From Aricia agestis (lineage: Eukaryota; Arthropoda; Insecta; Lepidoptera; Lycaenidae): DNA of 64,000 nt. Below are positions 10,231 through 22,285 of the stretch, piece after piece. Both the position numbers and the translations under genes were made by a program. The notes under the pieces are model-generated. The model searched no databases. It saw nothing but the letters and a program-made list of their open reading frames with translations, and was not told the DNA's origin. Each line of letters begins with the position of its first letter. Positions within the stretch are counted from its first letter, which is position 1. The stretch covers positions 31,415,001 to 31,479,000 of the forward strand of contig NC_056428.1 in the NCBI RefSeq assembly GCF_905147365.1, given 5' to 3'.

Positions 10231-10793
10231 GCCGGCTACATGAAGCGACGGCAGACGACGTGTCGTCGCGACTCGTGACACTACTGATTTCTTTGTATTT
10301 CTATGAAATACCTTCCGCAGCTAGCGACACGAAGCTAGCGACCTTTTTAGGGTTCCGTAGCCAAATGGCAAAAAACGGAACCCTTATAGATTCGTCATGT
10401 CTGTCTGTCTGTCTGTCTGTCCGTCCGTATGTCACAGCCACTTTCCTCCGAAACTATAAGAGCTATACTATTGAAAATTGGTAAGTATATGTAGTCTGTA
10501 AACCGCATTAATATTTTGATACAAAAATGGAAAAATTATTAAAAATTTTAGGGGTCCCCATAGGTACAACTGGAACAAAAAAAAATTTTTTCATCTAACC
10601 TATACGTGTGGGGTATTTATGGATAAGTCTTCAAAAATCATATTGATGTTTCTCGTGTCATTTTTTTCTAACCTGAATAGTTTGCGAGAGAGACTCTTCC
10701 AAAGTGGTAAAATGTGTGTTCCTCCCCCTCTAACTTCTAAAGTAGGGGCATGATAAGTCTAAAAATAATATATGATGTATATCTTATCTTATA

Positions 10794-10984
10794 TCTTCAA
10801 ATGAGCAATTCTTGTATATAAATATATAATTGGAATCTCGGAATCGGCTCCAACGATTTTTATGAAATTTAGTATATAGGGGGTTTCGGGGGCGATAAAT
10901 CGATCTAGCTAGGAATCATTCTTAGAAAATGTCATTTTATTCGTGTTTTATCGAACACCGAGCCAAGCTCGGTCAAATAGCTAG
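10794..10984 (+). mobile_element. Helitron-like unit, family C, copy 1
   Basis: Starts TCTTATCTTATATCTTCAAA with GAGCAATTCTTGTATATA. It ends with the hairpin ACCGAGCCAAGCTCGGT and then CTAG, followed by T. Confidence 0.65.
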
Positions 10985-10989
10985 TTATA

Positions 10990-11390
<401 letters not shown>

Positions 11391-12107
11391 TACTTACTAT
11401 AAAAACTACCAACGAAAATTGGTTTGAACGATATCTAGCAAGTACTTTTTTTTATACGTCATAAATGGTAAACCTTAAACCAATAAAAATTTTTTTTTTT
11501 TTATCTAACCTCTACGTGTGGGATATCTATGGATAGGTCTTTAAAAATCATATTGAAGTTTCTTCTATAATGTTTTTGTAACCTGAATAGTTTGCGAGAC
11601 CCCCTCTAACTTCTAAAGTATGATAAGTCTAAAAATAATATATGATGTACATTACTATAAAAACTACCAACGAAAATTGGTTTGAACGAGATCTAGCAAG
11701 TAGTGTTTTTTATACGTCATAAATGGTAAACCTTAAATTAATTTTCGTTAAATCAACTGAAATATAAAAATAAATCAAAAACCTTTTAATTTCATTAAAA
11801 TAAACCTTCTTACTGCTGCGGAACCCTTCATGGGCGAGTCCAACTCGCACTTGGCCGCTTTTTTATATATTATTTTCTTTATTTTCTTTATTAGGAACAA
11901 TAAACAGTTACATGTTAAAACTTAGTTATTACAATTACCTATGGTTTAGATTTCTATTACCATTTGGTAAACACATAACCCACACCATTGTTCGCATATT
12001 AAAAACGGAAAGCACAGCGTATATATGGATAAAAATATGTGACAGTAAATGTTTTTATATAAATTAGTAATTGGACTTAATGCTATTTTCTATTACTTTC
12101 ATTAAGG

Positions 12108-12445
12108 GGGCGACTAACCCTAAATTGTCGAATAATATCCATAAATCTAAATTATTTTTCCCAGGATCAGACAGCGAAAACATGATATCTTAAAATTTTA
12201 TATATTTCATATATTGCCATAACGGTGCATTAAACTGAGTAATTATACATTTTATTACATTGCATAAAATTCTATCATTGAGAATCAGACCTAGCTGATT
12301 TAAAAAATGTTGTATATTTATCGAGTTATTGAGAAAAAAGTAAAAAACTAATTTCGCGATGAATCCGCGTCGTCCTTTTTCACCTGGCATATGAAAGACG
12401 GGCGTGAGTGTGAAGAGAGAAGGAAGGGATTAAGGTTTGATTTTT
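12108..12445 (+). repeat. Dispersed repeat, direct copy 1
   Basis: GGGGGCGACTAACCCTAAA through GATATCTTAAAATTTT, GTTGTATATTTATCGAGTTA and ATGAAAGACGGGCGTGAGTG. It is repeated at 12781-13190. Confidence 0.75.
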
Positions 12446-12780
12446 TGCGTTAGTCACCCTCTTCATATGCTAATTTTGATGTCACAGTATACTATTTGTT
12501 ATTGCTTTGCTATTTGCTAAAAACGCGGCATCGTGAATTATCAGTTCGCGCCGCACCGCTCGCGTCGAGTATTTTATCACATCGAGTGAAAAATAGCAAT
12601 TCTCCGCAATGGTTAACAGCGCGGACGTGAATTTATTATCATAATTGCAGACTATATTGCTGCGCAGGATAATATTAGCAATCGTATTTTTAGCAAGTAC
12701 GATTAATTTTATTATTTTTAATGGGCATTTAACAATTAATTATAATTGCCAATGCTATTTTTACCAACACCAATATAATA

Positions 12781-13190
12781 GGGGGCGACTAACCCTAAAA
12801 CGTCGATCTTATAATTCATTTTTATACTTGAAAATAAGCCCCGAATTGTTTCATTTTCTAAAACTAGATACTACACTATATTTCCGAGAATTCGATCTGA
12901 GCAAAAACGCGATATCTTAAAATTTTCTCGATAGAAAAAAATCACAAAGATGCATCTAATTTTCACGAATTTTTTATTTATTGCCATAACCGTGCATTGA
13001 ACTAAGTTAATATTTTAACACTTTGTATAAAATTCTATCATTGGGAGATCGACCTAGCGGATTTTTAAAATGTTGTATATTTATCGAGTTATTGAGAAAA
13101 AACTAATTTGGCGATGAATTCGCGTCGTTCTTTTTCACCTGGCATATGAAAGACGGGCGTGAGTGTGAAGAGAGAAGGACGATGTTTGAT
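12781..13190 (+). repeat. Dispersed repeat, direct copy 2
   Basis: Same ordered blocks as 12108-12445, with an extra ~60 bp in the middle. The terminal 80 bp recurs inverted at about 50395-50470. Confidence 0.75.
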
Positions 13191-13288
13191 TTTTGGGGTT
13201 AGGTTGTTATTAGTGTAAAACACGTTATAAAAGCAATCTTTGTATAAATGTACATTCATTGACCATACAAAAATTATCAAAAACTAGC

Positions 13289-13341
13289 GGTACTACGGAA
13301 CCGTATATTGCACGTGGCCCGACACGCACTTGGCCGGTTTT
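13289..13341 (+). repeat. GGTTCCG-family 3' end fragment
   Basis: CGGTACTACGGAACCGTATA and CACGCACTTGGCCGGTTTTA match the family's 3' end. The middle is degenerate. Confidence 0.5.
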
Positions 13342-13619
13342 ACTTTTATGTGGAGTTTTTCTTGTAAGTTAATTTTATATGCACTATGTAATGTATTGAA
13401 ATACAAATATGGCTACCATCCAAACTTACGTACGCAGTGCGCACGTACATTTTTGCACTTGGCCGTTTAGTTGACTGAACAAACCGCCAACGTAAACCAT
13501 TCTAGTTTTCTTTCAAAATGTATCAAACGTTCTGCAGTCATAAACTACAAAGCTTCTGAGCTCCGATACATAAATCAGAGGACTCTAAAAACTGTGACGT
13601 AATCTCTGATCCCAAAGCT

Positions 13620-14275
13620 TTGAACTACCTACGCGTCAGTGCCGCGCGGGACGCGGGACGCGATACGGGAGCGTCTGCAACGCGAAACTGGGCGTGCACA
13701 CCTGCGCGACTCCGGTGCGAACCGTCTTTCATTTGTCAATGAACAGTAACTGGAGACGCGCGACTTTAAATCTTGTGCAAATTATGCTAAATTGTTTTGG
13801 TAATGTAATCCTCATACTTAACATCAGAGTCGGTTGGGAGGTACTAAGCTTCCTTTTGATTTGGAAGGTGCAGAGGAATAAAGCACGTCCACAATGGTCT
13901 AGTCCATAGACTTATAATATGTCGTAGTCTAGTCGAATTAATTTAAATATCATGACACAATCTATCTAATGTCAACAAATCAAATAATCATAAACTAAAG
14001 AGTTGTAGTAGAGTTGAACAAAATAATATAAAAAAAGGTTTTAAAAAGAAGTCAAGTTATGTACACTTCAAAACACGATTGACATCTTGACGTTCACGTT
14101 CCGCTTTGCCGACGCGAACATCCCGCGTTGCGGTCGCGCAGGTGTGCACAGCGCCACAAGATTAGCTCGCGCCAGCGTCGCACCCGCGAGCGTCGCTCCC
14201 GCTAGCGTCTACTGCGCGCTTTTCCTTTTCGTAGTCGCTATGGTCGCGTAGGTTTGGCCTAAGCCTAAGGTTGCC
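13620..14275. repeat. Imperfect inverted-repeat element with GC-rich arms
   Basis: GTGCACACCTGCGCGAC at about 13695 has its exact complement near 14130. CTACCTACGCG at the left corresponds to CGCGTAGGTTTGG at the right. The GC-rich left arm encodes no recognisable protein, and the centre is AT-rich. Confidence 0.45.
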
Positions 14276-14692
14276 AGGCTTAAAAGAATTAAGGTGATCG
14301 CTCATTTAGCAGCACGCACGCACCGAACGCGCAGCATTTTAGAATAGGCATGATGACTATTTTTTTTCTTGATGGTAATTAAAGGACCTTTTCGAAATAT
14401 GAACATCGGTGACAGAATAACTGTGTTAGATAAAAGACTTTCCAAGATAGAACGATCTCATAAACTCGGTACTCTTGGTACTCGATTATGACGTCACCGT
14501 AGAGTAGCTTAATGTAGGCATCGCTACCGCGACTTTGTTAGATAGGCGATAGTTACATTAATTATTGCGTATATAAAAGTGTTTTCATAACAAAAGTTGC
14601 TTTAAATTACATACGTTATCGAATGGTATACAAATATTAGGACATTTATAAAAAAAATACTCTACTATCCAACTTTGAATGCGCATAACAGA

Positions 14693-14946
14693 GATTATTT
14701 TTCCGACCCAAATATCGACCAATAGAATTGCACCATTCGACGTCACGTGGTACAACCTACATGGTATTATACTGATTATTTTTCCGACCCAAATATCGAC
14801 CAATAGAATTGCACCATTCGACGTCACGTGGTACAACCTACATGGTATTATACTGATAATTTTTTGAAAATTTTCTCTGGTAGTTGCTATATATAAAAAA
14901 CAAATTCTAATTCTATTGGCCGACATTTGGGACGGAAAAATAATCC
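14693..14946. mobile_element. MITE with a duplicated left arm (81-bp tandem)
   Basis: Two copies of an 81-bp unit (14693-14773, 14774-14854; 99-100% identical) start GATTATTTTTCCGACCCAAA. A reverse-oriented arm near 14915-14946 carries GGGACGGAAAAATAATC. The unit contains CACGTG. Confidence 0.75.
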
Positions 14947-14948
14947 CC

Positions 14949-15100
14949 CGAATACCACACGAGCTTCAAAATTATCTGGCATTTCCCTCAAGGTTCCCTG
15001 CAAACAAATAAAGTCGTCAAGTTTTTCAGGAAAAATCACTCGTTTGCAACGAACCTATCGGGAAATACCCGATAATTTTGAAGCTCTTGTGGTATTATAA
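14949..15100. mobile_element. Foldback MITE, ~150 bp
   Basis: AATACCACACGAGCTTCAAA with ATTATCTGGCATTTCCC is complemented by GGGAAATACCCGATAAT and TTTTGAAGCTCTTGTGGTAT. It adjoins the previous MITE. Confidence 0.65.
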
Positions 15101-15269
15101 GTGAAAATGCATAAGCTGTAAAGCTGAAATTTCACAAGTGCTTATTTTTTACTCTTTGATTTGCAAATATTTGTCAACACCCCCATTCATTGTATGAAAT
15201 GATGTGAAACCTCGGCCAACGCATATTCGTCCGCACCGTACGCACCGCATTTTGTGCACTATAGCCTCT

Positions 15270-15850
15270 GAAATAATTATTAAAATCGATAGCCTATGAT
15301 CCTTCACGTGGTCTAATTCTTATCTGTGCCAAATAACATAAAAATTGCACCAGTAGTTCGCGAGATAAGCCCTTTCAAATAATTTCCCCCGTTTTTCCCA
15401 CATTCTCCTATTAGTCTTAGCGTCATCAAATATAGCCTATAGCCTTCCTCAATAAATGGGCTATCTAATTTTTCAAATCGGACCAGTAGTTCCTGAGATT
15501 AGCGCGTTCAAGTTAGCCCTTTCAAATAATTTTCCCCGTTTTTCCACATTTTCCCCTATTTCTTCGCTCCTATTTCATATTATTAATCTTAGCGTGATAA
15601 AATATAGCCTATATCCTTCCTCGATAAATGGGCTATCTAACACTGAAAGATTCATCAAAATCCGGTACGTAGTTTTAAAGATTAAAGGGAACAAAGGGAC
15701 ATGAGGGAAAAAAGCTACTTTGTTCTATAATATGTATAGATTGTATAGAAAATGACAAGTTTTTGACAGGGTTTCAAACACCCCTACCGCCATCGGTTGA
15801 GCCGTTTTGAAGGAGTTCGCGCACAAACACTGTGACACGAGAATTTTATA
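15270..15850 (+). repeat. Dispersed repeat with ~170-bp internal duplication
   Basis: ATAGCCTATAGCCTTCCTCA and AAATGGGCTATCTAA recur about 170 bp later, as do CCCTTTCAAATAATTT and CCCGTTTTTCC. The end GACACGAGAATTTTATATAT resembles ends near 19575 and 45280. Confidence 0.55.
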
Positions 15851-15855
15851 TATTA

Positions 15856-16397
15856 GATAGAGATAAAGGTATTTAAAATGGTGAGCTTCATCATAATTTC
15901 AGGCCACACGGAAACGTATATCGATGGTGACAATCATGGTTATTCATCTACCTCAACGTGGAAAAAAAAACGCTTACGTTTACGTAACATTGAAACAAAA
16001 TAATAATATATTGAACGCAATTTACATTCGCGGGTTTTTTGCGTGTACAAAAACTAAAAAGTACGATTTCAAATGTTTGTTTTAATCAGTCAAACAACGT
16101 TGTTTTTTCCAGTTTCAAACAAATTGTTTCAAAAGCGTATTTATAGTCATGAATTTTATTTCGGTCACACCACTCGTTGGTTTGTACAAAATTAATTTCG
16201 TGACTTTAAATACATTTTTTTAGTAATCTACCAGTCAATATAATCAAGTGTCAACCCTGCCACTTCTACAGTGAACCCTATACAGGGGACCCATACGCGG
16301 TACGCCCTCTAAAGTACACACACTGTTACCCCCTGTATATTTTTCTCGTACACTCAACAAAACTTAACAAAAATAATTAATACAATATTTTTTTTAG
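15856..16397. other. Sequence upstream of first visible exon
   Basis: AT-rich. A fragment at about 16259-16345 (CAGTGAACCCTATACAGGGG and CACTGTTACCCCCTGTAT) resembles a worn end of the 'TACAGGGTGTAACAAAA' MITE family. The last 25 bp form the acceptor tract of the exon at 16398. No start codon exon is evident. Confidence 0.4.
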
Positions 16398-16494
16398 GTG
16401 GAGGCTGAAGGAACGGGGCCGTCGACGTCGGCGTCGCTTCCTCTGTGCCCGGCCGGAAAACCTGATAACGAAATAATACCCCTGATTGAAGGAG
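16398..16494 (+). CDS. Ac3: Adenylate cyclase (ADCY5/6 type), N-terminal exon 1 of 7 seen
   Basis: Coding exon of 97 nt, residues 1-32 of the visible product plus the first base of residue 33. It follows a T-rich tract ending in AG and is followed by GTAAGT. Only the frame beginning GTG GAG GCT is open; the other two forward frames hit stops (TGA, TAA). The peptide is a low-complexity cytosolic tail rich in Ser, Pro and Gly (starts VEAEGTGPSTSAS, ends IIPLIEG) with no recognised domain. It ends in phase 1 with G, which joins AT of the exon at 39716 to make Asp and keeps that frame open. The assignment rests on phase fit, strand and GC content above the flanks rather than on conserved residues. 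The upstream exon must end in phase 0; I did not find it. The symbol is by family resemblance to Drosophila Ac3. Confidence 0.62.
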
Positions 16495-16624
16495 GTAAGT
16501 AACGATTCACCACAAGCAGCCATGGCTAGGCCAGGTTTAATTCTAGATGACGCTCGCAGCGTTTTGTAATATTTTTCGGTACTACAAAGGTATTTTGAAA
16601 ACACTGAAAAGAATTTACAGTCTC

Positions 16625-16738
16625 GTTATTCTGAAATTTAATTTTCAGCAAAAAATTTAGCAAACTCGGTTCAGCGGCGTGAAGAGGTAAGAGACAGACA
16701 GATACACTTTCGCATTTATACAAATATTAGTATGGAAG
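16625..16738 (-). repeat. GTCT-rich Helitron-like 5' fragment (family B)
   Basis: Minus strand: ACTAATATTTGTATAAATGC, AGTGTATCTGTCTGTC, TTACCTCTTCACGCCGCTGA. It lies 130 bp inside the first intron. Confidence 0.55.
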
Positions 16739-17184
16739 AATAACATTCACTTGATCAAATAACACGTCTGCCATCCTATGTATCAATGTCTCCGACAGTA
16801 CATATTACAGTAAGGGTGATACGTTTTGATATTCAAGAGGTAAAAAGTTCATTAATATCAGCATGTTTTCCATTACCAGTCGAAAGCATGTAGTTATACG
16901 AGCAATAAGCATACTTGGTACTGCATGTCACGTCCGCGCAGCCAATATTAAAATACCAGCGACGACTTTTCTACAAAAAATATATTTCTACTGTGATTCA
17001 TTTATTTAAAGTCTTTTATAAGTCTATTTAGTTTACAAGAACAATAGCCTCTTTCCAATTAAGGTATGTACGCAGCGGCATATTACGTTTTTTGGAGTTA
17101 CCAGTACTTTGATAGTAAAATTCTGCGTCCCTAACTATTTTGGTTCTGGTTGCCTTGCAATAATGAAATCACTAGGCACCACCG

Positions 17185-17312
17185 GAGTCAAACCACAAAC
17201 TTTTTTCGGAATGTCAGAGTCAAACAACATACTTTTACGAAAACTCGGAATTAAAAACAAACTTTTTAACGAAAAGTCGGAATCGGCTAACTTTTTTACG
17301 TACAACGTTACT
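17185..17312 (+). repeat. Degenerate tandem repeat, ~4 units of ~32 bp
   Basis: Successive units share AA(A/C)(T)ACTTTTTT(A)CG followed by GAAxGTCGGAAT-like sequence. Divergence is high. Confidence 0.45.
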
Positions 17313-17890
17313 CAAAAGAGGATATAATATGGGATATTTGTATATAACTAGCATGGAGTAATTACCAAGTCAAATATCACCTTTGCGTTTTCACCACATG
17401 CCAATATATGAGTGTACCTTGCATCACGATCCTTTGATTCCAGACTAAGCTCCAAAACTTAATCTAAATCGGAATTATTCAGTGAGTTGGGAATCCAGAT
17501 AAATTGGAAATTGGCAGACTTGGTGGTTTCTGTTGCTTTGAGTTAATATTTTAGATCAATATTTGGCATCGGTGCTAATCAACGTTATTTCAACATCAGT
17601 CTGTAACTTGAATGATGTTCCTAGTTATTACCTTAGGGTCAATCCACAATAACGTCTTGACATAAACAGAAAAAGCGTGACTACGCTTGAAATTTCAATT
17701 TTGTATTGCTATCATGCATCTTTGCGTCTCATTTTTTTCAGTGCGAAATAAAATTATTAATATAATGTTATAGCTTTTCTTCAGTATTGGTATCAGTAAA
17801 GAGAATTAAAAACAATATTATTCTCATTTTAGAATTTGTCATATTCCTCTTCTCTCTCTTCAAAAATACTTAGTACATAAAGGTATACCT

Positions 17891-18748
17891 GCGACCAATG
17901 GAGGGGAGGCGTCCGCATAGAAGGAAAAAAGTTAAATAATCTCCGATATGCTGATGACACTACTCTCTTGGCTGCAAATGAAGTCGAGATGCAAGAACTT
18001 TTGGAGAGAATGGAGCAAATCAGCAATACCCTAGGCCTCTCTATTAACAAAAGGAAAACCAAAATAATGATCATAGATAGAGGAAACTCACTACCATTGA
18101 CTGGCGCTCTAAAACTAGAAGTGGTTAGCGAATTCGTATACCTTGGGTCCACTATCACGAACAACGGCTCCTGTGAACCAGACATACGTAGGAGAATCGG
18201 GATGGCTAAGAGTGCCATGTCTCAAATGCATAAAACCTGGCGTGACAGGAAGATTTCGCTAATAACCAAGACGAAACTTGTGCACACGCTCATATTCTCC
18301 ATCTTTCTTTATGGATCTGAGACATGGACTCTGAAGTCTGCAGACCGCAGACGTATCGACGCCTTCGAGATGTGGTGCTGGAGAAAAATGCTCCGAATTC
18401 CATGGACTGCATTCAGAACCAACGCATCCATTCTGGCTCAACTAAATATAAAAACAAGGCTCTCTACCATCTGCCTCAAACGCATTTTAGAATATTTCGG
18501 ACACATAGCCAGAAAAAAAGGAGACAATCTTAAAAAACTGATGGTAACTGGCAAGATTGAGGGAAAAATACCACGAGGTCGCAGTCCCATGCGTTGGTCC
18601 GATCAAATCCGCACCACACTTGAGTCCACCGTCTACGACGCTCTTCGAGTGGCCGAGGATAGGAACAGCTGGCGTAAGACCATTAGAAGGAAGGTCATGG
18701 AAGGGGGAGGTCACGACCCTCAGACATGAGGAACACGACTGGAGGAGG
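17891..18748 (+). mobile_element. RTE-like LINE, 5'-truncated, with 12-bp TSD
   Basis: Encodes the C-terminal part of a non-LTR reverse transcriptase. The catalytic motif YADDT comes first (frame break just before it), then the open frame 17968-18729: INKRKTKIMI, FVYLGSTIT, SETWTLKSADRRRIDAFEMW, CWRKMLRIPW, and a tail RGRSPMRWSDQI...GGGHDPQT ending in a stop. AAAGGTATACCT flanks it at 17879-17890 and 18749-18760. The endonuclease and most of the RT are missing, so it cannot move on its own. Confidence 0.88.
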
Positions 18749-18761
18749 AAAGGTATACCTA

Positions 18762-19281
18762 CCTACCTAATTTACTGACTATGGCAAATTGCATTGTATA
18801 GCAAAACAGAGTGTTCCAGGTATGTTCTGTGAACGAAAGCATAATTTTAAGTGATTTAAATAGCGCTCAAGTTCCTAGCAAGTTGTATAACAATTATTGC
18901 ATTCATAATGTTAGAGTTGAAATGAAAACTGAACACAATGGGGGCTTCAGAATAGAGAGTTCTACTAAGTTTTGTTTCTCATACAGTGAAAGTAATATTT
19001 TAAATTGCTATATTATTTTGTACTCTTGAATGCTTTACGTTTTAAATATTTTTATCAAATACTTACTCACAAATAAGTTTACAAGAAATTGAATTCTATT
19101 ATCGGCAACTTTTTAATTGATAATATACCTTGAACGCTAAACAAAGGCACATGTTGTAATGACTAATGACACAGTCCACACTAGTAAGGCTGCCAATGCT
19201 ATTACCAGTGTACTTTGTGAAAATACCTTTGTTCCTGTCATTGGAAGATGTGTAACTGAATTAAATAATTTTATCTTTTAC
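18762..19281. other. Unassigned AT-rich intron sequence
   Basis: No repeat ends or coding signal recognised. Confidence 0.35.
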
Positions 19282-19585
19282 CAGCTGTCCTGGCAAACGT
19301 TTCTTTGCCATATAAAGTATTTCGCCCGTATTATTTTATTGAAGTGACTAAATAAGTATGTCACCATGGCAACGTCCATCGCTATCCCGTCGCACAAACA
19401 ATGGTTGCCGTCAGTCTCGAGTTGTAATAATTTACTATTATTTATTCAAAAAATGCACCTATCATTATAAAAAGTAGCCAGTAGCCGATTCTCAGACCTA
19501 CTGAATATGCATATAAAATTTGGTAAAAATCAGTAAAGCCGTTTCGGAGGAATACGGTAACTAACATTGTGGCACGAGAATATTA
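19282..19585 (+). repeat. Dispersed repeat 'AGCTGTCCTGGCAAAC', copy 1
   Basis: Shares AAGTATGTCACCATGGCAAC, CCATCGCTATCCCGTCGCAC and TCTCGAGTTGTAATAATTTA with 44437-44620. A short start fragment is at 40873. The end (CACGAGAATATTATATAATA) is of the type seen at 15830. Confidence 0.6.
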
Positions 19586-20246
19586 TATAATACATTTAAA
19601 GATAATATTTTATCTATTTATCTAATTCTGTACCAACTTAATCCACACACTCCATCTGTGCTAGCACAGGACAACGTATTATTCCATCTTTATTCTAGAC
19701 CACCCGAATCTTATCTACATTAGCGTCATTATAAATAACAGCTTAAAGTCCCAAAAAGCAGTTGTTGTACGCGCGTATTTCTGTATTTTGATTTTTGAGG
19801 GAGTTTCATTAATTATTCGTAACACTTTTGCATTAAATAGTGGGCTTTGAACTCCGTGTTGGTAAGTTCTTATACATACTTTTGGTGAAAATCACTAGAA
19901 CAAGCAAAATTATGTAGTGAAAAATCTTGTTAGCTAAATGTTTTTGTAAGGTACCTACGTCATTTTTAGCGATTCTAAGAAAAAAGGTAGGAAAGCTCTA
20001 TCACATTATCTTTGTGCGGTAAAAATTAATTAGTTATGACTTTTCTTAATTACGCACCAAAGGAAGCCGGTCCACGGCAACAATAAAATTTATCTTTACA
20101 AGATACGTTTTACGAATATTAAACGTGAATAACGTTTACTTTAATAAAATATTCATAAAGTATTGCTCAACTTTGATACTTATCTGATTTGTCCCTGGAT
20201 ATAACAAGAATTCTGGGCTTCCGTACTTGAAAGGAAACATCAATAC

Positions 20247-20579
20247 GTGAGAGAGCCATGCTTCGGCACGAATGGGTCGGCTCGACCGGATAATTACCAC
20301 GTTCTCACAGAAAACCGGCGTGAAACAGCGCTTGCGCTGTGTTTCGCCGAGTGAGTGACTTTACCGGAGGCCCAATTCCCTAAACCCTACCCTATCCCCT
20401 TCCCTACCCTCAACTATTCCCTTCCCTTCCCTAGCCTCCCCTATTACCCTATTCCCTCTTAAAAGGCCGGCAACGCACTTGCAGCTCTTCTGATGCTGCG
20501 AGTGTTAATGGGCGACGGAAGTTGCTTTCCTTCGGGTGACCCGTTTGCTCGTTTGCCCCTTTATTTCATTAAAAAAAAA
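20247..20579 (+). mobile_element. SINE with LINE-type 3' tail, copy 1
   Basis: Head GAGAGCCATGCTTCGGCACG with GGTCGGCTCGACCGG (box-B-like), a CCCTA/CCCTT-rich middle, then the tail GGCAACGCACTTGCAGCTCT to TTATTTCATTAAAA. The tail matches the LINE 3' end at 7915-8016. Confidence 0.8.
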
Positions 20580-20636
20580 TTAAAATTATAAAGTAGCTGA
20601 ACGGTTAGAAATAATTTATTAGAGAGCTTAAAGTCT

Positions 20637-20724
20637 ATTCGACCTCTGTGGCTCAGTGGGTGGGCTGCGCGATAAACTAGTTTGGCGCAACGGAGTTGCA
20701 GGCGTCATCTAATAATGTACCATC
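20637..20724 (+). repeat. Possible tRNA-like/Helitron-end fragment
   Basis: TGTGGCTCAGTGGGTGGGC resembles a pol III box A. It is followed by GGCGCAACGGAGTTGCAGGC, similar to Helitron-B 3' ends. No complete tRNA fold. Confidence 0.35.
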
Positions 20725-20880
20725 GAGGAAGTTGATTCCTATGCAATTGACAGACCAACGTTATTTGGCCGGAATACCTATGTCATTTCAATGTAAGTTG
20801 TGATCTGTCGACTGGGTATGAGTTATGACATAACGCGACCAAATTACTTAGGTCTGCCTAGGAATCAACTTCTCTGATGG
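20725..20880. mobile_element. MITE family D, intact copy
   Basis: Ends GAGGAAGTTGATTCCTATGC and (reverse) AGAAGTTGATTCCTAGGCAG. The core contains GACATAACGCGACCAAATTA. Related copies are at 33134, 61286 (interrupted) and 63388. Confidence 0.7.
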
Positions 20881-21363
20881 TACAAATCATCCACAACGGT
20901 AGCAAAGGCCTTGTTTTTTGTTTTGCTAGTATGAATACGGTTCTATGAAATACAGAGAGACGATACGAAGTCGAAGAGGGATCAGATGACGTGTAATAAA
21001 TTTTAATCTCGTCATTTACACTTCAATATTAGTGCGCACGATCCCAGTTCGTATAACGGCGTTATTGAAAGCTTATATCGGGATCAATGAGACTTATCCC
21101 TTCATAATTGAGTGTTTTGCTATCGACGAATTGGATTTTGATTCCCTTTAAGTGAATGGTTATTGGTAATTGATTTTGGTGTACCTCTTTGGTAACCTCG
21201 ACGACACGCACGTTCACGACCAATGGCGTAGCTTTAGAAAGCTTCAATTTATATTTTGTTAGTGGGTAATCCGTTATTTAGAAACCGATATAATATATAA
21301 AAAAATGTACAGGTACACATTTCAATACATTTGCAATATTTAGGTGACCTTGAGCGGTACTAG

Positions 21364-21441
21364 GCTGACGTTACATGAGATCTGTCATGTAACGTCAGCG
21401 GAAATTTGGTTCCTTTTGATCTGAAAAGGAACCAAATTTCC
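21364..21441. repeat. Two adjacent perfect hairpins
   Basis: CTGACGTTACATGA/TCATGTAACGTCAG (21364-21397) and GGAAATTTGGTTCCTTTT with its exact complement (21400-21441). Both have loops of only a few bases. Confidence 0.8.
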
Positions 21442-21794
21442 TTTTTTTCATTCTTAGTTTTTATTATTCGTAGCTCAACTCATAAAATATTAGCATATGT
21501 GTTAGTCCATAACATAACCTATGTTAGTATTGTTGTATAATTCTAGGAACCAAAAATATAAATGCCCTAAAAAATAAAGGCTTACCTACACTCCTGAGTG
21601 CCGAAAGAAGTAAATTAATCGAAACGCAGTTAGGCATACATTTTCGTCGTAGAGTATTAAAGATACATCGTAATAACCCCCTCGGTTATGAACTTATGAC
21701 TTCTTCGCTGCACCAGTCTACTCTCTTACGAATTTTTGAGTATATCCCGTGTTTTTACTCTTGTTGCGAGATTAAGGTTTTGTCTAATCATAAT

Positions 21795-21826
21795 AAGGGT
21801 TCCTTGTTGACTACCGAACCCTAAAA
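21795..21826 (-). repeat. GGTTCCG-family terminal fragment
   Basis: AAGGGTTCCTTGTTGACTAC and CGAACCCTAAAAAG match the end of the copies at 9590 and 49945. Confidence 0.5.
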
Positions 21827-21850
21827 AGTGCACAATGGCGCTAAATAAGC

Positions 21851-22197
21851 TTTTTTTTAATTAAATAAGGGGGCAAACGAGCAAACGTGTCACCTGATGG
21901 AAAGGAACTTCCGTCGCCCATGGACACTCGCAACATCAGAAGAGTTGCAGGTGCGTTGCCGGCTTTTTAAGAGAGAATAGGGTAATAGGGGAGGGTAGGG
22001 ATGGGAAGGGAAGGGAATAGAGGAGGGTAGGGAAGGAAATAGGGTATTGGATTGGGCCTCCGGTAAACTCACTCACTCGGCGAATCACATTGCAAGCGCT
22101 GTTTCACGCCGGTTTTCTGTGAGAACGTGAAAACGTGTGAGAACGTATTTCTCCGGTCGAGCCGGCCCATTCGTGCCGAAGCATGGCTCTCCCTCGT
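21851..22197 (-). mobile_element. SINE with LINE-type 3' tail, copy 2
   Basis: Reverse orientation. Tail TTAAATAAGGGGGCAAACGA, GGGTAGGGAAG-type middle, head GCCGAAGCATGGCTCTCCCT. A short duplication of GAACGTG(A)..GAACGTA is inside the head. Confidence 0.8.
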
Positions 22198-22285
22198 CTA
22201 AACTTTTTCAATTCAAGAATACAATCGTCAGCTTGCATAGTGCTAGGACAACGTAACTCGTAAGTCGTAACTTTACACTCTACAG

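Noticed and set aside
13620..13760. CpG-rich stretch as a possible promoter or first exon of the cyclase
   Set aside because: Its GC-rich sequence is mirrored at 14090-14230 as part of an inverted-repeat element, and no donor in the required phase 0 follows a credible start codon.
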